Source: Stigonema ocellatum SAG 48.90 = DSM 106950 | Lineage (GTDB): Bacteria > Cyanobacteriota > Cyanobacteriia > Cyanobacteriales > Nostocaceae | Length of the DNA: 9,045 bases | Assembly: GCA_016903675.1 (NCBI GenBank) | Contig: JADQBA010000237.1 | Location: forward strand, 1 to 9,045 | Reading direction: 5' to 3' | In this document: in pieces, positions 1 to 6,971 of the stretch | Layout: every line of letters begins with the position of its first letter | How positions within the stretch are numbered: position 1 is the first letter of the stretch | Made by a program: the position numbers and the translations under genes | The notes under the pieces: model-generated | Seen by the model: the letters and a program-made list of their open reading frames with translations, nothing else | Told to the model about the DNA's origin: nothing | Databases searched by the model: none

Positions 1-50
1 CATGAATACACGACATTGTTATTAGATTTAAATTTCTTCATAAAAAAGAC

Positions 51-79
51 TTGCGCTATCTAGCTTTTAAGTATATAGT
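51..79 (+). promoter_or_regulatory. Candidate promoter upstream of tnpB
   Basis: A TATAGT box (74-79) matches the -10 consensus at five of six positions. It lies 17 bp after TTGCGC (51-56), which matches only the first three bases of the -35 consensus. The surrounding 119 bases are AT-rich and non-coding, and the box is 40 bp before the tnpB start. The match was made by eye and no transcript supports it. Confidence 0.35.
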
Positions 80-95
80 ATTTTCATCAAAGCTA
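61..95. repeat. Inverted repeat TAGCTTT/AAAGCTA, possible transposon left-end hairpin
   Basis: A perfect 7-bp inverted repeat (61-67 and 89-95) with a 21-nt spacer lies just upstream of tnpB. IS200/IS605-type elements carry subterminal hairpins at both ends, so this could belong to the left end. However, the loop is long, the region is AT-rich, and no left cleavage motif can be assigned. The assignment is weak. Confidence 0.25.
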
Positions 96-119
96 AATAA
101 CCAAAAGGGGTAAGCAAGC

Positions 120-1661
120 ATGCAAGTGCGGTGGAATTTCAAGATGTTGCCTAATCAATCTCAGGAGGCAACTCTTGAAGATTGGTTAGTGACATTAAGA
201 AAGCACCGTAATTACGCTTTACGGGAACGTAAAGATGGGTTTGAAACAAACAATCAAGATGTCGAGGCTCAAGTCATTTACGCGCTTTGGTCTTACTGCG
301 ACTTAGATTCAAAAATAGAGTACGGCTCTTGTTGCCCTCTAACCTGCCCAGCACAGAAACACGGTGTCATTCCCCAAAACTTAGAATTAGCGTTTAAGTT
401 GTCTCAAGCCAGGGATAAAGAAACCAAGGAAGTTCTAGAGACGAAGATCGCATGGGACTCAGCGTCTGGCATTCAGATGAAAGTTACGTCCCAATTAAGG
501 CAATCCTTAGATAGCTTCGCTGCTATTGATTCATGTGTATTGCAGCGTAATATTGCCAAGCTGGACACAGCCTACGCCAACTTCTGGAAGCAGGGTAGAG
601 GTTTCCCGCAGTTCCTGCGACGACTAGATTCTTTTGAGTACAAGCCAGGTCGTGTCATCCTGCGTCATATTCGTAAAAATTATGCTACCGCCTATTTACC
701 TGGAATCGGTGAGGTTAAATTTCACAATAGCCGTGACTTATCCCTGATTCAAGACTTAAGAACTTGCACAATCAAGCGAGAGGGTGGTAACTGGTATATC
801 TCGATGTTGGTGGAGATTCCTGGTATCTTACCAGAGTTGAAGTCATTGGATTTATGTAAATCAGTTGTTGGTATTGACGTGGGTATCAACAAGCTCGTTG
901 CCTTGTCCGATGGTAGTTTTCAAGAAAATAAACGCTTCGCAACCAATAAGAGGACAGCACGTCGGTTAGCGATGCATCAACGTGCTATTGCCCGTAAACA
1001 GAAAGGTTCTAAAAACAAGATTAGGGCTATCAAGAAATTAGCCAAACAGCAACACAAAATTGCCCAACAGAGGGATGGGTACAACTGGCAAGTAGCATCC
1101 ACCATTATCAAGACTGCTGATGCCGTGGCGCGAGAAGACCTGAAAATCAAGAATATGGTCAAGCGTGCTAAGCCCAAGCACAATGGCAAAGGCGGATATA
1201 GGCGCAATGGGGCAAGCCAAAAGACTGGATTGAACCGCGTTATCCAAGATGCTAGCTGGGGAGATATTTTTAACAAAGTTGCTTGGCTTGCACTTAAAGC
1301 AGGTGTGCCAGTTATGGCAGTACCTGCTAAATACTCATCCCAAGAATGTCCACAATGTGGGCATATCGACCCTATCAATCGTGAGGGCGAAAAGTTTTTG
1401 TGTACACAATGTAGCTACACAGAACATGCCGACACAAAAGCGAGTAGAACACTTGCTAAAAGAGCGGGATTGGTCTTCCCAAAGAATAAAAAGACCCTAC
1501 CTCCGGACTGGGGGAAAGTTACGCTTGTGAAGTTATCAACGCCTGGGTGCGTTGAGTCCAAGAACCAAGCCTATGGGAATCACCGCCACCTGCGGGAAAC
1601 TCCGACAGTCGGATATGTAGGAGATACGGCCCAAACTCTTACAGAATCCCCTTGCCTTTAG
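120..1661 (+). CDS. tnpB: TnpB-like RNA-guided endonuclease (IS200/IS605, IS1341-type)
   Basis: This is a transposon-encoded, RNA-guided DNA nuclease of the OrfB/TnpB family, the ancestor group of Cas12. The RuvC triad is visible: D253 in GIDVGINKL, E339 in AREDLKI and D438 in HADTKAS. A four-cysteine zinc-binding motif lies between the last two (C410, C413, C428, C431), so the nuclease looks catalytically intact. At 513 residues it exceeds the usual ~400. The extra length sits near the N-terminus (about residues 35-130), which includes a Cys-rich stretch (YGSCCPLTCP), and at the C-terminus, whose last ~50 residues look like translated structured RNA. ATG at 120 follows an AAGGGG ribosome site (105-110) by 9 nt. 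No TnpA transposase is seen, so movement would need one supplied in trans. The stop codon lies in the terminal hairpin of the element. Cas12k was considered and disfavoured because the acidic triad is present. Confidence 0.9.
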   Translation: MQVRWNFKMLPNQSQEATLEDWLVTLRKHRNYALRERKDGFETNNQDVEAQVIYALWSYCDLDSKIEYGSCCPLTCPAQKHGVIPQNLELAFKLSQARDKETKEVLETKIAWDSASGIQMKVTSQLRQSLDSFAAIDSCVLQRNIAKLDTAYANFWKQGRGFPQFLRRLDSFEYKPGRVILRHIRKNYATAYLPGIGEVKFHNSRDLSLIQDLRTCTIKREGGNWYISMLVEIPGILPELKSLDLCKSVVGIDVGINKLVALSDGSFQENKRFATNKRTARRLAMHQRAIARKQKGSKNKIRAIKKLAKQQHKIAQQRDGYNWQVASTIIKTADAVAREDLKIKNMVKRAKPKHNGKGGYRRNGASQKTGLNRVIQDASWGDIFNKVAWLALKAGVPVMAVPAKYSSQECPQCGHIDPINREGEKFLCTQCSYTEHADTKASRTLAKRAGLVFPKNKKTLPPDWGKVTLVKLSTPGCVESKNQAYGNHRHLRETPTVGYVGDTAQTLTESPCL

Positions 1662-1677
1662 GCATGGAGAGTGTCAA
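1530..1677 (+). ncRNA. Putative omega RNA (reRNA) overlapping the tnpB 3' end
   Basis: In TnpB systems the guide scaffold is made from the 3' part of tnpB through the right end, and the guide is the flanking DNA. Here the segment holds a TCCGA-CAG-TCGGA hairpin (1601-1613) and the terminal hairpin around 1650-1667, and ends in TCAA. The encoded protein tail is low in family-like features, as expected for dual-use sequence. The presumed guide would start at 1678 and cover the first codons of the Uma2 gene. The 5' limit is a guess and expression is inferred from the family. Confidence 0.4.
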
Positions 1678-1695
1678 TCAGAAGAACTTAATGAT

Positions 1696-2274
1696 GTGGA
1701 AGAGATTAGCATTACTAACAGCGTGGATTGGGAAATTTATGAATCGCTGCTACTCAAACTAGAGGATAATTGCCATTACCGCATTACTTATTTAGATGGA
1801 ATTTTAGAAATTGTGTCTCCTTCCTTTAGAGATGAAGAACTCAAAAAACGTTTAGGATTCCTCTTGGAATTATATTTAGTAAGGAACCGAATTAAACACA
1901 CTCCTATGGGAAGTCCTACAATCAAAAATAAACTCAAAAAGGCTGGGGCTGAACCAGATGAATGTTACTCGATAGGTGAAAAGAAAGACATACCAGATTT
2001 AGCGATAGAAGTGATTATTACTAGTGGCAGTATTAATAAGCTAGTAACTTATCGACGCTTAGGAGTCCCAGAAGTTTGGTTTTGGGAAAACAATCAACTT
2101 AGTCTCTACCATTTACGAGAGGAAACCCCCACAAATTTTTTGTCAGCCTATGGCTATGAAAAGGTTACAAGAAGTATCTTGCTGCCCGAATTAAATATCT
2201 CTTTATTGGAGGATTGCGCTTTAATTACAGACCATATGCAAGCGGTTGAAGAATTTGAAAAAGTTATTAATTAG
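1696..2274 (+). CDS. Uma2-family (DUF820) putative endonuclease
   Basis: This is a 192-residue protein of the Uma2 family, a PD-(D/E)XK-fold group greatly expanded in cyanobacteria and of uncertain biological role. The family signature is clear: SVDWEIYESLL near the N-terminus, YLDGILEIVSPS, EPDECYSIG, then IPDLAIEVIIT carrying the presumed catalytic Asp and Glu, and LGVPEVWFWE near the end. The start is GTG at 1696, the only usable start in this frame. It has no convincing ribosome site. The frame stays open upstream to 1621, through the transposon end, without an ATG. I infer that the native 5' end was displaced by the insertion, so the present gene may be slightly truncated or poorly translated. 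The core fold looks complete. Confidence 0.85.
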   Translation: MEEISITNSVDWEIYESLLLKLEDNCHYRITYLDGILEIVSPSFRDEELKKRLGFLLELYLVRNRIKHTPMGSPTIKNKLKKAGAEPDECYSIGEKKDIPDLAIEVIITSGSINKLVTYRRLGVPEVWFWENNQLSLYHLREETPTNFLSAYGYEKVTRSILLPELNISLLEDCALITDHMQAVEEFEKVIN

Positions 2275-2421
2275 CATTCGTGAGAACTTCACCATCCGTT
2301 TTTTAAGTAAAGTATCTACTTGAGGCAACTGACAAGCCGTCTTTGGAGTCTATGGGTTTAACAGAACAACTTTAGGCTAGATGAAATGACTGACAAGATG
2401 AAAGGGAACACGTTTACTATG

Positions 2422-2427
2422 TATAAT
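2422..2427 (+). promoter_or_regulatory. Candidate -10 box in the 2275-2515 spacer
   Basis: A perfect TATAAT lies 89 bp before the glycosyltransferase start, with TG directly before it. No good -35 element is found at 16-18 bp (the hexamer there is TGAAAG). The 240-bp spacer otherwise holds only a 36-codon ORF (2419-2529) that overlaps the glycosyltransferase start and has no visible ribosome site. Confidence 0.3.
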
Positions 2428-2515
2428 GACAGTCTTAACCTCATACCCAATTCATCCCAAGTGCGTTCCCGTCTAGCATTAATCCATGTCGCCGTTTTCC
2501 CCTTAGGAGCCTTTG

Positions 2516-4348
2516 ATGAAACTGAGTAATCATGCTTTTGACCGTTGGTTTAAAAATAAAGGAGAAGGGGAGCCTTCAGTCATTGCGTGGACACTATCGA
2601 TTCTATGGTTGCTTTTGATTGGTTGGCTTGCTTTCTTTTGGAATTTGGGCACTACTGGCTTGGTGGATGAGACGGAGCCGCTGTTTGCTGAAGCTGCTCG
2701 TCAGATGACAGTGACAGGCGATTGGATCACGCCTTTTTTTGACGGAGAGACTCGCTTTGATAAGCCGATTTTAATCTACTGGCTGATGGCGATCGCTTAC
2801 AAGACACTGGGCGTCAATTCTTGGGCGGTGCGCCTCCCTTCAGCACTGAGTGCCTTCGCGCTCGTATGCCTAGGTTTCTATACACTGTGGTATTTTGGTA
2901 ACAGTAAAAATACTGATTTACAATCTGAGCCAAGTAGCAATCGTCGGTACTGGCTGTGTGCGGGATTGGGTTCGGCTTTGATGGCACTCAATGCAGTTAC
3001 AATTATTTGGGCAAGAATTGGATCTGCCGATTTATTACTAACTGCGTGCATGGATGGGGCACTGCTGTGCTTTTTTATAGGTTATACCCAACCAAGAAAA
3101 TCAAGGCTACAAGCACGTTGGTATCTTGCTTTTTACATACTCATTGCCTTGGCTATTTTAACCAAGGGACCAGTAGGAATTGTCTTGCCAGGGCTGATTA
3201 TTGGCGCATTTGTGCTTTACGTGGGTAACTGGCGCGAAGTTTTGCAAGAAATGCGCCTCCTTTGGGGTAGTTTTTTGATTCTCGCACTTGTGCTGCCTTG
3301 GTATGTGCTGGTGACGTGGCGCAATGGCTGGAGTTTTATCAACTCTTTTTTTGGATATCACAACTTGGAGCGTTTTACAGGTGTCGTCAATCACCACTCG
3401 GCTCCTTGGTACTTTTACTTTCTCGTTGTGCTAGTTGGTTTTGCTCCTTGGTCAATTTATTTACCAGTAGCCATAACACGGCTAAAATTTTGGCAGCGAT
3501 CGCACTGGCGCTCTTCAAACCGCTCTACCCAACTTGGTCTATTTGCCCTGTTCTGGTTTATGGGTGTCTTTGGTTTCTTCACCATTGCCGTGACTAAACT
3601 ACCACACTATGTATTGCCCTTAATGCCAGCAGGATCTATCTTAGTAGCCCTCATGTGGAGCGACCTAATCGAGACTTTACCCTCTTCTTCCCCCCCTCCC
3701 CCCCTCCCCCCCTCCCCCACTCCCCCCCTCCTCTGGAGTGGTTGGATCAATGTACTATTTCTGTTAACCTTAGCTGGGGCGCTCTTCTTTTCTCCCCACT
3801 TTATAGGCTACGACCCAGCCATAGTTAATCCGCGCCAGCTGATTGAACAGTCGGGTTTACCAGTGTTGGGATGTATTATTTGGTTAGTTACCACTGTGGC
3901 TATTGCGGTTTTCCTATGGAATCGGCAGTGGTCTGGGGTACTGAGTATAAATTTGCTTGGGTTTTTGGCATTTCTGACTTTTGTGTTTATGCCTGCTGGA
4001 TTACTGATAGATCATGGGCGTCAGCTACCTTTACGAGAGTTGTCTGCAATCATCACTCAAGTAGAGCAACCACGCGAACCCTTAATCATGATTGGCTTCA
4101 AAAAACCCAGCGTTGTGTTTTATACCCAAAGACCAGTAGAGTATTTTTCGTTATCTAAAGATGCCTTGGAGGAGATAACAAAAATCGCCGTCACCCAGCC
4201 CCTACCACCAACTCTACTCATCCTCAGTCAGCCTGAAAAATGGGAGCAATTGGGACTTCAGTCGAATCAGTATCAAACTTTAGGCAAAGCAGGTACTTAC
4301 CAGCTCATCCGCGTCTCTAAATCAGCGTTTTCGTTTGGGAATTCTTAG
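2516..4348 (+). CDS. GT39/GT83-type membrane glycosyltransferase (ArnT-like)
   Basis: This is a 610-residue polytopic membrane protein of the GT-C fold, related to ArnT and protein O-mannosyltransferases. These enzymes move a sugar from a polyprenyl-phosphate carrier to a lipid, protein or glycan on the outer face of the plasma membrane. The first membrane helix (about residues 22-42) is followed by the catalytic acidic pair D51-E52 in LVDETEPLFAEAARQM, then RFDKPILIYWL (80-90) typical of the family. Many hydrophobic helices follow, and a soluble tail starts near residue 500. ATG at 2516 is preferred over TTG at 2513 because AGGAG (2505-2509) sits 6 nt before it. A proline-rich loop at about residues 390-405 is encoded by a CCCCCCCT repeat. 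The acceptor and the sugar cannot be read from the sequence. The gene carries two HIP1 sites. Confidence 0.9.
   Translation: MKLSNHAFDRWFKNKGEGEPSVIAWTLSILWLLLIGWLAFFWNLGTTGLVDETEPLFAEAARQMTVTGDWITPFFDGETRFDKPILIYWLMAIAYKTLGVNSWAVRLPSALSAFALVCLGFYTLWYFGNSKNTDLQSEPSSNRRYWLCAGLGSALMALNAVTIIWARIGSADLLLTACMDGALLCFFIGYTQPRKSRLQARWYLAFYILIALAILTKGPVGIVLPGLIIGAFVLYVGNWREVLQEMRLLWGSFLILALVLPWYVLVTWRNGWSFINSFFGYHNLERFTGVVNHHSAPWYFYFLVVLVGFAPWSIYLPVAITRLKFWQRSHWRSSNRSTQLGLFALFWFMGVFGFFTIAVTKLPHYVLPLMPAGSILVALMWSDLIETLPSSSPPPPLPPSPTPPLLWSGWINVLFLLTLAGALFFSPHFIGYDPAIVNPRQLIEQSGLPVLGCIIWLVTTVAIAVFLWNRQWSGVLSINLLGFLAFLTFVFMPAGLLIDHGRQLPLRELSAIITQVEQPREPLIMIGFKKPSVVFYTQRPVEYFSLSKDALEEITKIAVTQPLPPTLLILSQPEKWEQLGLQSNQYQTLGKAGTYQLIRVSKSAFSFGNS
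2789..2796. repeat. HIP1 octamer GCGATCGC (first of seven)
   Basis: HIP1 is the over-represented octamer of many cyanobacterial genomes. Perfect copies start at 2789, 3496, 5836, 6602, 6781, 8336 and 8369. All lie in the two glycosyltransferase genes and truB. None lies in tnpB, the Uma2 gene, the methyltransferase, the MITE or the high-GC tail. Confidence 0.9.
3690..3730 (+). repeat. Octameric (CCCCCCCT)n tandem repeat inside the glycosyltransferase gene
   Basis: Three exact CCCCCCCT units (3690-3713) are followed by a degenerate unit (CCCCCACT) and a fourth exact unit (3722-3729). It encodes a Pro/Ser/Leu-rich loop between membrane segments. A gain or loss of one 8-nt unit would shift the frame, while three units together keep it. 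The same unit recurs, on the other strand, at 8872-8901. Confidence 0.9.
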
Positions 4349-4353
4349 TACAT

Positions 4354-4380
4354 TTGAAGTCACTAGTTCAACACTATAAT
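4354..4380 (+). promoter_or_regulatory. Candidate promoter for the 4418 gene
   Basis: TTGAAG (4354-4359) and a perfect TATAAT (4375-4380) are separated by 15 bp, which is short of the ideal 17. The pair lies 37 bp before the ATG of the coiled-coil gene, in the only spacer between it and the upstream glycosyltransferase. Confidence 0.4.
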
Positions 4381-4417
4381 TTTATTGGTACACTAGCCAC
4401 AAGTCAGGAGAGAACTG

Positions 4418-4723
4418 ATGATTTCAGATGAAATGGGTCGGGAACTGCACAATCGTTCAACACTTGGCGAACAACTTACTAACTTGGAAAAAGAGCAGCT
4501 AGATGCTTGGTATGCAAAGCTAGATGCAATTGAAAGCAAGCTGCTTGGTGACAATGCTGACTCTCAAATTAACTTACCAAAATTGCAAACTCAGATTGAA
4601 GCATCCTTAAACCAGTTAACATTCGTAACTCAACGCATTCAGCAAATATCTAGCGAAAATGATGATTTACGCCAAGAAATTCGTGTATTACGGCAACAAT
4701 TGGCGGTTCGACGCTCGGCATGA
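4418..4723 (+). CDS. Small coiled-coil protein coupled to an HNH nuclease remnant
   Basis: This is a 101-residue, charged, soluble protein with no signal peptide. Residues about 15-45 and 50-95 show heptad-like spacing of Leu/Ile with many Glu, Gln and Lys, so it is probably mostly coiled coil and oligomeric. I recognise no catalytic motif. AGGAG (4406-4410) stands 7 nt before the ATG, a strong initiation site. Its TGA stop overlaps the ATG of the HNH fragment (ATGA at 4720-4723), so the two were made from one message by coupled translation. A role as partner or regulator of the nuclease is inferred from that coupling only. Confidence 0.75.
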   Translation: MISDEMGRELHNRSTLGEQLTNLEKEQLDAWYAKLDAIESKLLGDNADSQINLPKLQTQIEASLNQLTFVTQRIQQISSENDDLRQEIRVLRQQLAVRRSA

Positions 4724-4857
4724 CTATCTCAAAAGAAGTACGAGAAAAAGTTCAGCAACGGGCAAACTATGCCTGCGAATTTTGTGGGGTGAGAGAAACT
4801 GACGTAGGAGGAACTCTAACGGTCGATCACTACCAACCCCAATCGAGAGGAATTTAA
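4720..4857 (+). pseudogene. HNH endonuclease, truncated at the 3' side (45 codons)
   Basis: The reading frame starts MTISKEVREKVQQRANYACEF and contains the first zinc-knuckle pair C19 and C22 and the catalytic-type DH (36-37), followed by YQPQSRG. This matches the N-terminal half of bacterial HNH nucleases. It then stops at TAA (4855-4857), where relatives continue with a Gly-rich turn, an Asn, and a second CxxC with its metal-binding residues. Those parts are absent here and in the following bases, so the protein should be inactive. It has no ribosome site of its own and relies on the ATGA overlap with the coiled-coil gene. The break lies directly before the leader of the next gene, which suggests a deletion rather than a point mutation. 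Confidence 0.75.
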
Positions 4858-4872
4858 AGGTGGTCATTAACC

Positions 4873-5193
4873 ATGACGAAAGCAACGTCTACTCGTACCG
4901 CACGCCGGGGTAGAATTTTAAGCGAAATCCAGTGGACGGAAGAAGAGAAAGCCAAACGGCAAGCAGAAGGTCAGGAATTCCACCGACGTTGTCAGGTGAT
5001 TTTTAACCGCGTTAAGCCAGAGTATATTGAGACGCATTACGGCTGGTATATGGTGGTAGAGCCAGACAGTGGCGACTATTTTATCGATGGCGACGAAGAA
5101 ATAGTTATGCAAATGGCGCGTCAAAAGCACCCTGGTACTGTACCATTATTTCTCTTCCGAATTAATGAAACAGGGGTTTCGGGCACTGTATGA
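4873..5193 (+). CDS. Conserved-type hypothetical protein, partner of a protease remnant
   Basis: This is a 106-residue soluble protein. A basic, Arg/Thr-rich N-terminus (1-15) is followed by a Glu/Lys/Arg-rich helix (about 18-45) and then a compact beta-rich half with YGWYMVVEPDSGDYFIDGD (57-75) and a closing FRINETGVSG. The second half recalls small DUF5678-like domains; I cannot assign a function. An excellent ribosome site, AAGGTGGT (4857-4864), precedes ATG by 8 nt. The TGA stop overlaps the ATG of the next frame (ATGA, 5190-5193). From memory, cyanobacterial relatives of this protein are commonly followed by an aspartic-protease gene, and the start of such a gene is seen here. Confidence 0.75.
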   Translation: MTKATSTRTARRGRILSEIQWTEEEKAKRQAEGQEFHRRCQVIFNRVKPEYIETHYGWYMVVEPDSGDYFIDGDEEIVMQMARQKHPGTVPLFLFRINETGVSGTV

Positions 5194-5387
5194 TTCAAGG
5201 CTTTTTTGGTGATGAGGGTGCGCTTTTGTTTGAGGTTGGGCTTTTTATTCGCTCACGTCTGGGAGGTAGGAGTTTGGCAATGATAAATCTGGTATTCGTA
5301 ACCGTTCACGGGAGGAAAAGATTGAGGGTTAGCAACGCAGCCATTGAGTTCCATTGGTGCGTGGAAATTCACAAGCCATACATCTAA
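5190..5387 (+). pseudogene. 5' fragment resembling a retropepsin-like aspartic protease gene
   Basis: The first ~20 residues (MIQGFFGDEGALLFEVGLFI) resemble the N-terminus of small clan AA aspartic proteases found in cyanobacteria. After about position 5249 the frame runs antisense through the 3' end of the converging glycosyltransferase gene and encodes no family-like sequence. The catalytic Asp-Thr-Gly motif that should follow is missing. The ATGA overlap with the preceding gene shows translational coupling. The fragment meets the opposite gene's stop (5253-5255) within a few bases, so a deletion endpoint probably lies at about 5247-5253. Only 20 residues support the protease call. Confidence 0.55.
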
Positions 5388-6944
5388 AGGTCGTGGTAAC
5401 TGTGTCAAGGTGCGTTTCAGCGCAACTGTGGAAGTATTAGGGTTTTTGTCCTGATGGGCGAGAAGAAATAAAGGAGTTGCTGGTGAACCCGAAAGTTTGA
5501 ACACCCTAGCCAAGCCCATCATTTCCCCAGTCTGTACATGGGTTTTGTGGGTTGTAGCAATGAGCACTGGTGAGTGAGAAACTTTTTGCATCAGCGGGAC
5601 TAGAAGGTCAGGGCGGTAGTATTTTGGGTAGCCCAGATTGTAGACTACTATCAATCCGCTGATGAATCCCATTGATAAAATGATGGCAACAGATTTTTTC
5701 CCATTTGTGGGAGTGTCCCAGCAGATTGCAAGACTGACCCCAAGTAAAACTATGACCGATGGGAAGTAAACGAAGTAGTATCTCGCGCCCCGTGTGAGGT
5801 CAATACCCAGAACATAGGTAAAGAAAAAGAATAGGGCGATCGCTCCTATAACTAACACGGCAAACATCTGGGTCATCAAACTGGTTGTTGGTTGCTTGAG
5901 GTAGGTAACGATACCTCGTTTTAAAATTGGCAACAACCAGACAAAGAAACCCAGCATCGCTAAACCAGAGATCAAGACCACTACCAGTGACGAAGCTGAC
6001 ACTGGCAACAAGTACAACATACTAATCCATGTACCCAGAGTTTGAAACAAAGGGCTGATGAACTTCATCAACCCGCCATGGTCACCCTGAATCCACTCGG
6101 TTAACTCACCCCCACGATTTGCCCGTAAAAACAGTGGTAGCCAGACAAGACACCCTACGGTTGTACCAATGGCAACCACGAAGATTTGCCACCAAGGAAT
6201 AGAAGGAATATCTTGTTGTTGGTTGCGGTTGGCTGAAAGCTTTCTCTTCACCTGAAGCCAACCAAGTACAATCAACCACAAAGCTTCAGTAACAAGAGTG
6301 AGAACAAAAAAATAATGAGTAGAAATGCCTATAGAATTTATACAGACCCAGATAACTACAACCCAGATGGGTATGGGTTTTCGATGTTGAATGTGCCTTG
6401 TAGTAATTACCAAACAACTTAGAGAAGCAATCACCCACAAAATTGCCAAAGTGTAATGACGCGCTTCTTGGGCGATAAAAATGCCGTAGGGGGAAACTGC
6501 CATGAGAGCAGCAGTTAACTGGCTCATTAACCGGGAACGGAAGGCAACCCAGCTTAACCCATAGATAGCTGGGATGGATAAAATACCGAAGAGAACACTC
6601 AGCGATCGCGCCCCCCAGACAGAGGCTAAGCCTCCAAAGCTGGGTGAAAACAGCCGCATCCACCAGTGACACAACACAAAGTAGAGGGGTGGATGGTTAG
6701 TTTCGCTGAACAAGTGGTTCAGCACATCGGCAATTCCAGCGTCAGGGTTGGGTTGCATTGGTTGCAACAGGACATGAAGAGCGATCGCCCGATCCAACGG
6801 TACAGTGCGAAAACTGTTACCTAAGCTAAAGACCATGGTGGAAAACTCATCAGTCCAAGGTGGCTTAGCCTCTAGCTGAGTTAGACGCAAGCCAGCACCA
6901 ATCCCAACCCATAACAATAGCAACAGTGACTGCTTTTGCCTCAC
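5253..6944 (-). CDS. GT39-like membrane glycosyltransferase
   Basis: This is a 563-residue polytopic GT-C glycosyltransferase. After the first membrane helix (about 5-22) comes the acidic pair D32-E33 in PPWTDEFSTMVFSLG, then ETNHPPLYFVLCHWW (81-95) and IAQEARHYTLAILW (157-170). These are the loop motifs of family 39 and related cyanobacterial enzymes that use polyprenyl-phosphate sugars. About ten hydrophobic segments follow, then a soluble C-terminal domain from about residue 435. The start is GTG at 6944, with AAGGG about 10 nt upstream and no better in-frame start in the 27-bp gap after the methyltransferase. That gap suggests one transcript with the methyltransferase. The acceptor is unknown. 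It is clearly distinct in sequence from the glycosyltransferase at 2516 and carries three HIP1 sites. Its 3' end abuts the protease remnant with no visible terminator. Confidence 0.88.
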   Translation of the reverse strand: MRQKQSLLLLLWVGIGAGLRLTQLEAKPPWTDEFSTMVFSLGNSFRTVPLDRAIALHVLLQPMQPNPDAGIADVLNHLFSETNHPPLYFVLCHWWMRLFSPSFGGLASVWGARSLSVLFGILSIPAIYGLSWVAFRSRLMSQLTAALMAVSPYGIFIAQEARHYTLAILWVIASLSCLVITTRHIQHRKPIPIWVVVIWVCINSIGISTHYFFVLTLVTEALWLIVLGWLQVKRKLSANRNQQQDIPSIPWWQIFVVAIGTTVGCLVWLPLFLRANRGGELTEWIQGDHGGLMKFISPLFQTLGTWISMLYLLPVSASSLVVVLISGLAMLGFFVWLLPILKRGIVTYLKQPTTSLMTQMFAVLVIGAIALFFFFTYVLGIDLTRGARYYFVYFPSVIVLLGVSLAICWDTPTNGKKSVAIILSMGFISGLIVVYNLGYPKYYRPDLLVPLMQKVSHSPVLIATTHKTHVQTGEMMGLARVFKLSGSPATPLFLLAHQDKNPNTSTVALKRTLTQLPRPLDVWLVNFHAPMELNGCVANPQSFPPVNGYEYQIYHCQTPTSQT

Positions 6945-6971
6945 CTTATTGTAACCCTTATGAATTATGAA

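Larger units (their letters stand above)
120..1677 (+). mobile_element. IS200/IS605-like tnpB-only element (right end placed, left end not)
   Basis: The tnpB gene is followed by a compact terminal hairpin with stem TGCC/GGCA (1653-1656, 1661-1664) and loop TTTA, then GTGTCAA. TCAA (1674-1677) is the right-end cleavage tetranucleotide known for IS608 and ISDra2, so I place the right boundary there. There are no inverted termini or target duplication, as expected for this family. The left end lies before 120 but cannot be fixed and may be outside the window. The base right after TCAA continues in frame into the Uma2 gene, which suggests insertion at or in the 5' end of that gene. Confidence 0.55.

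Noticed and set aside
977..1378. Minus-strand frame of 133 codons inside tnpB
   Set aside because: It is the shadow of the RuvC and zinc-finger coding region, which has clear family motifs on the plus strand.
120..1661. Cas12k or another CRISPR effector
   Set aside because: The RuvC acidic residues are complete, the gene ends in an IS605-type hairpin, and no repeat array or Tn7-like genes are present.
5250..5387. Second part of the plus-strand frame as a genuine 65-residue protein
   Set aside because: It is antisense to the conserved C-terminal coding end of the GT39-like gene and shows no family likeness.
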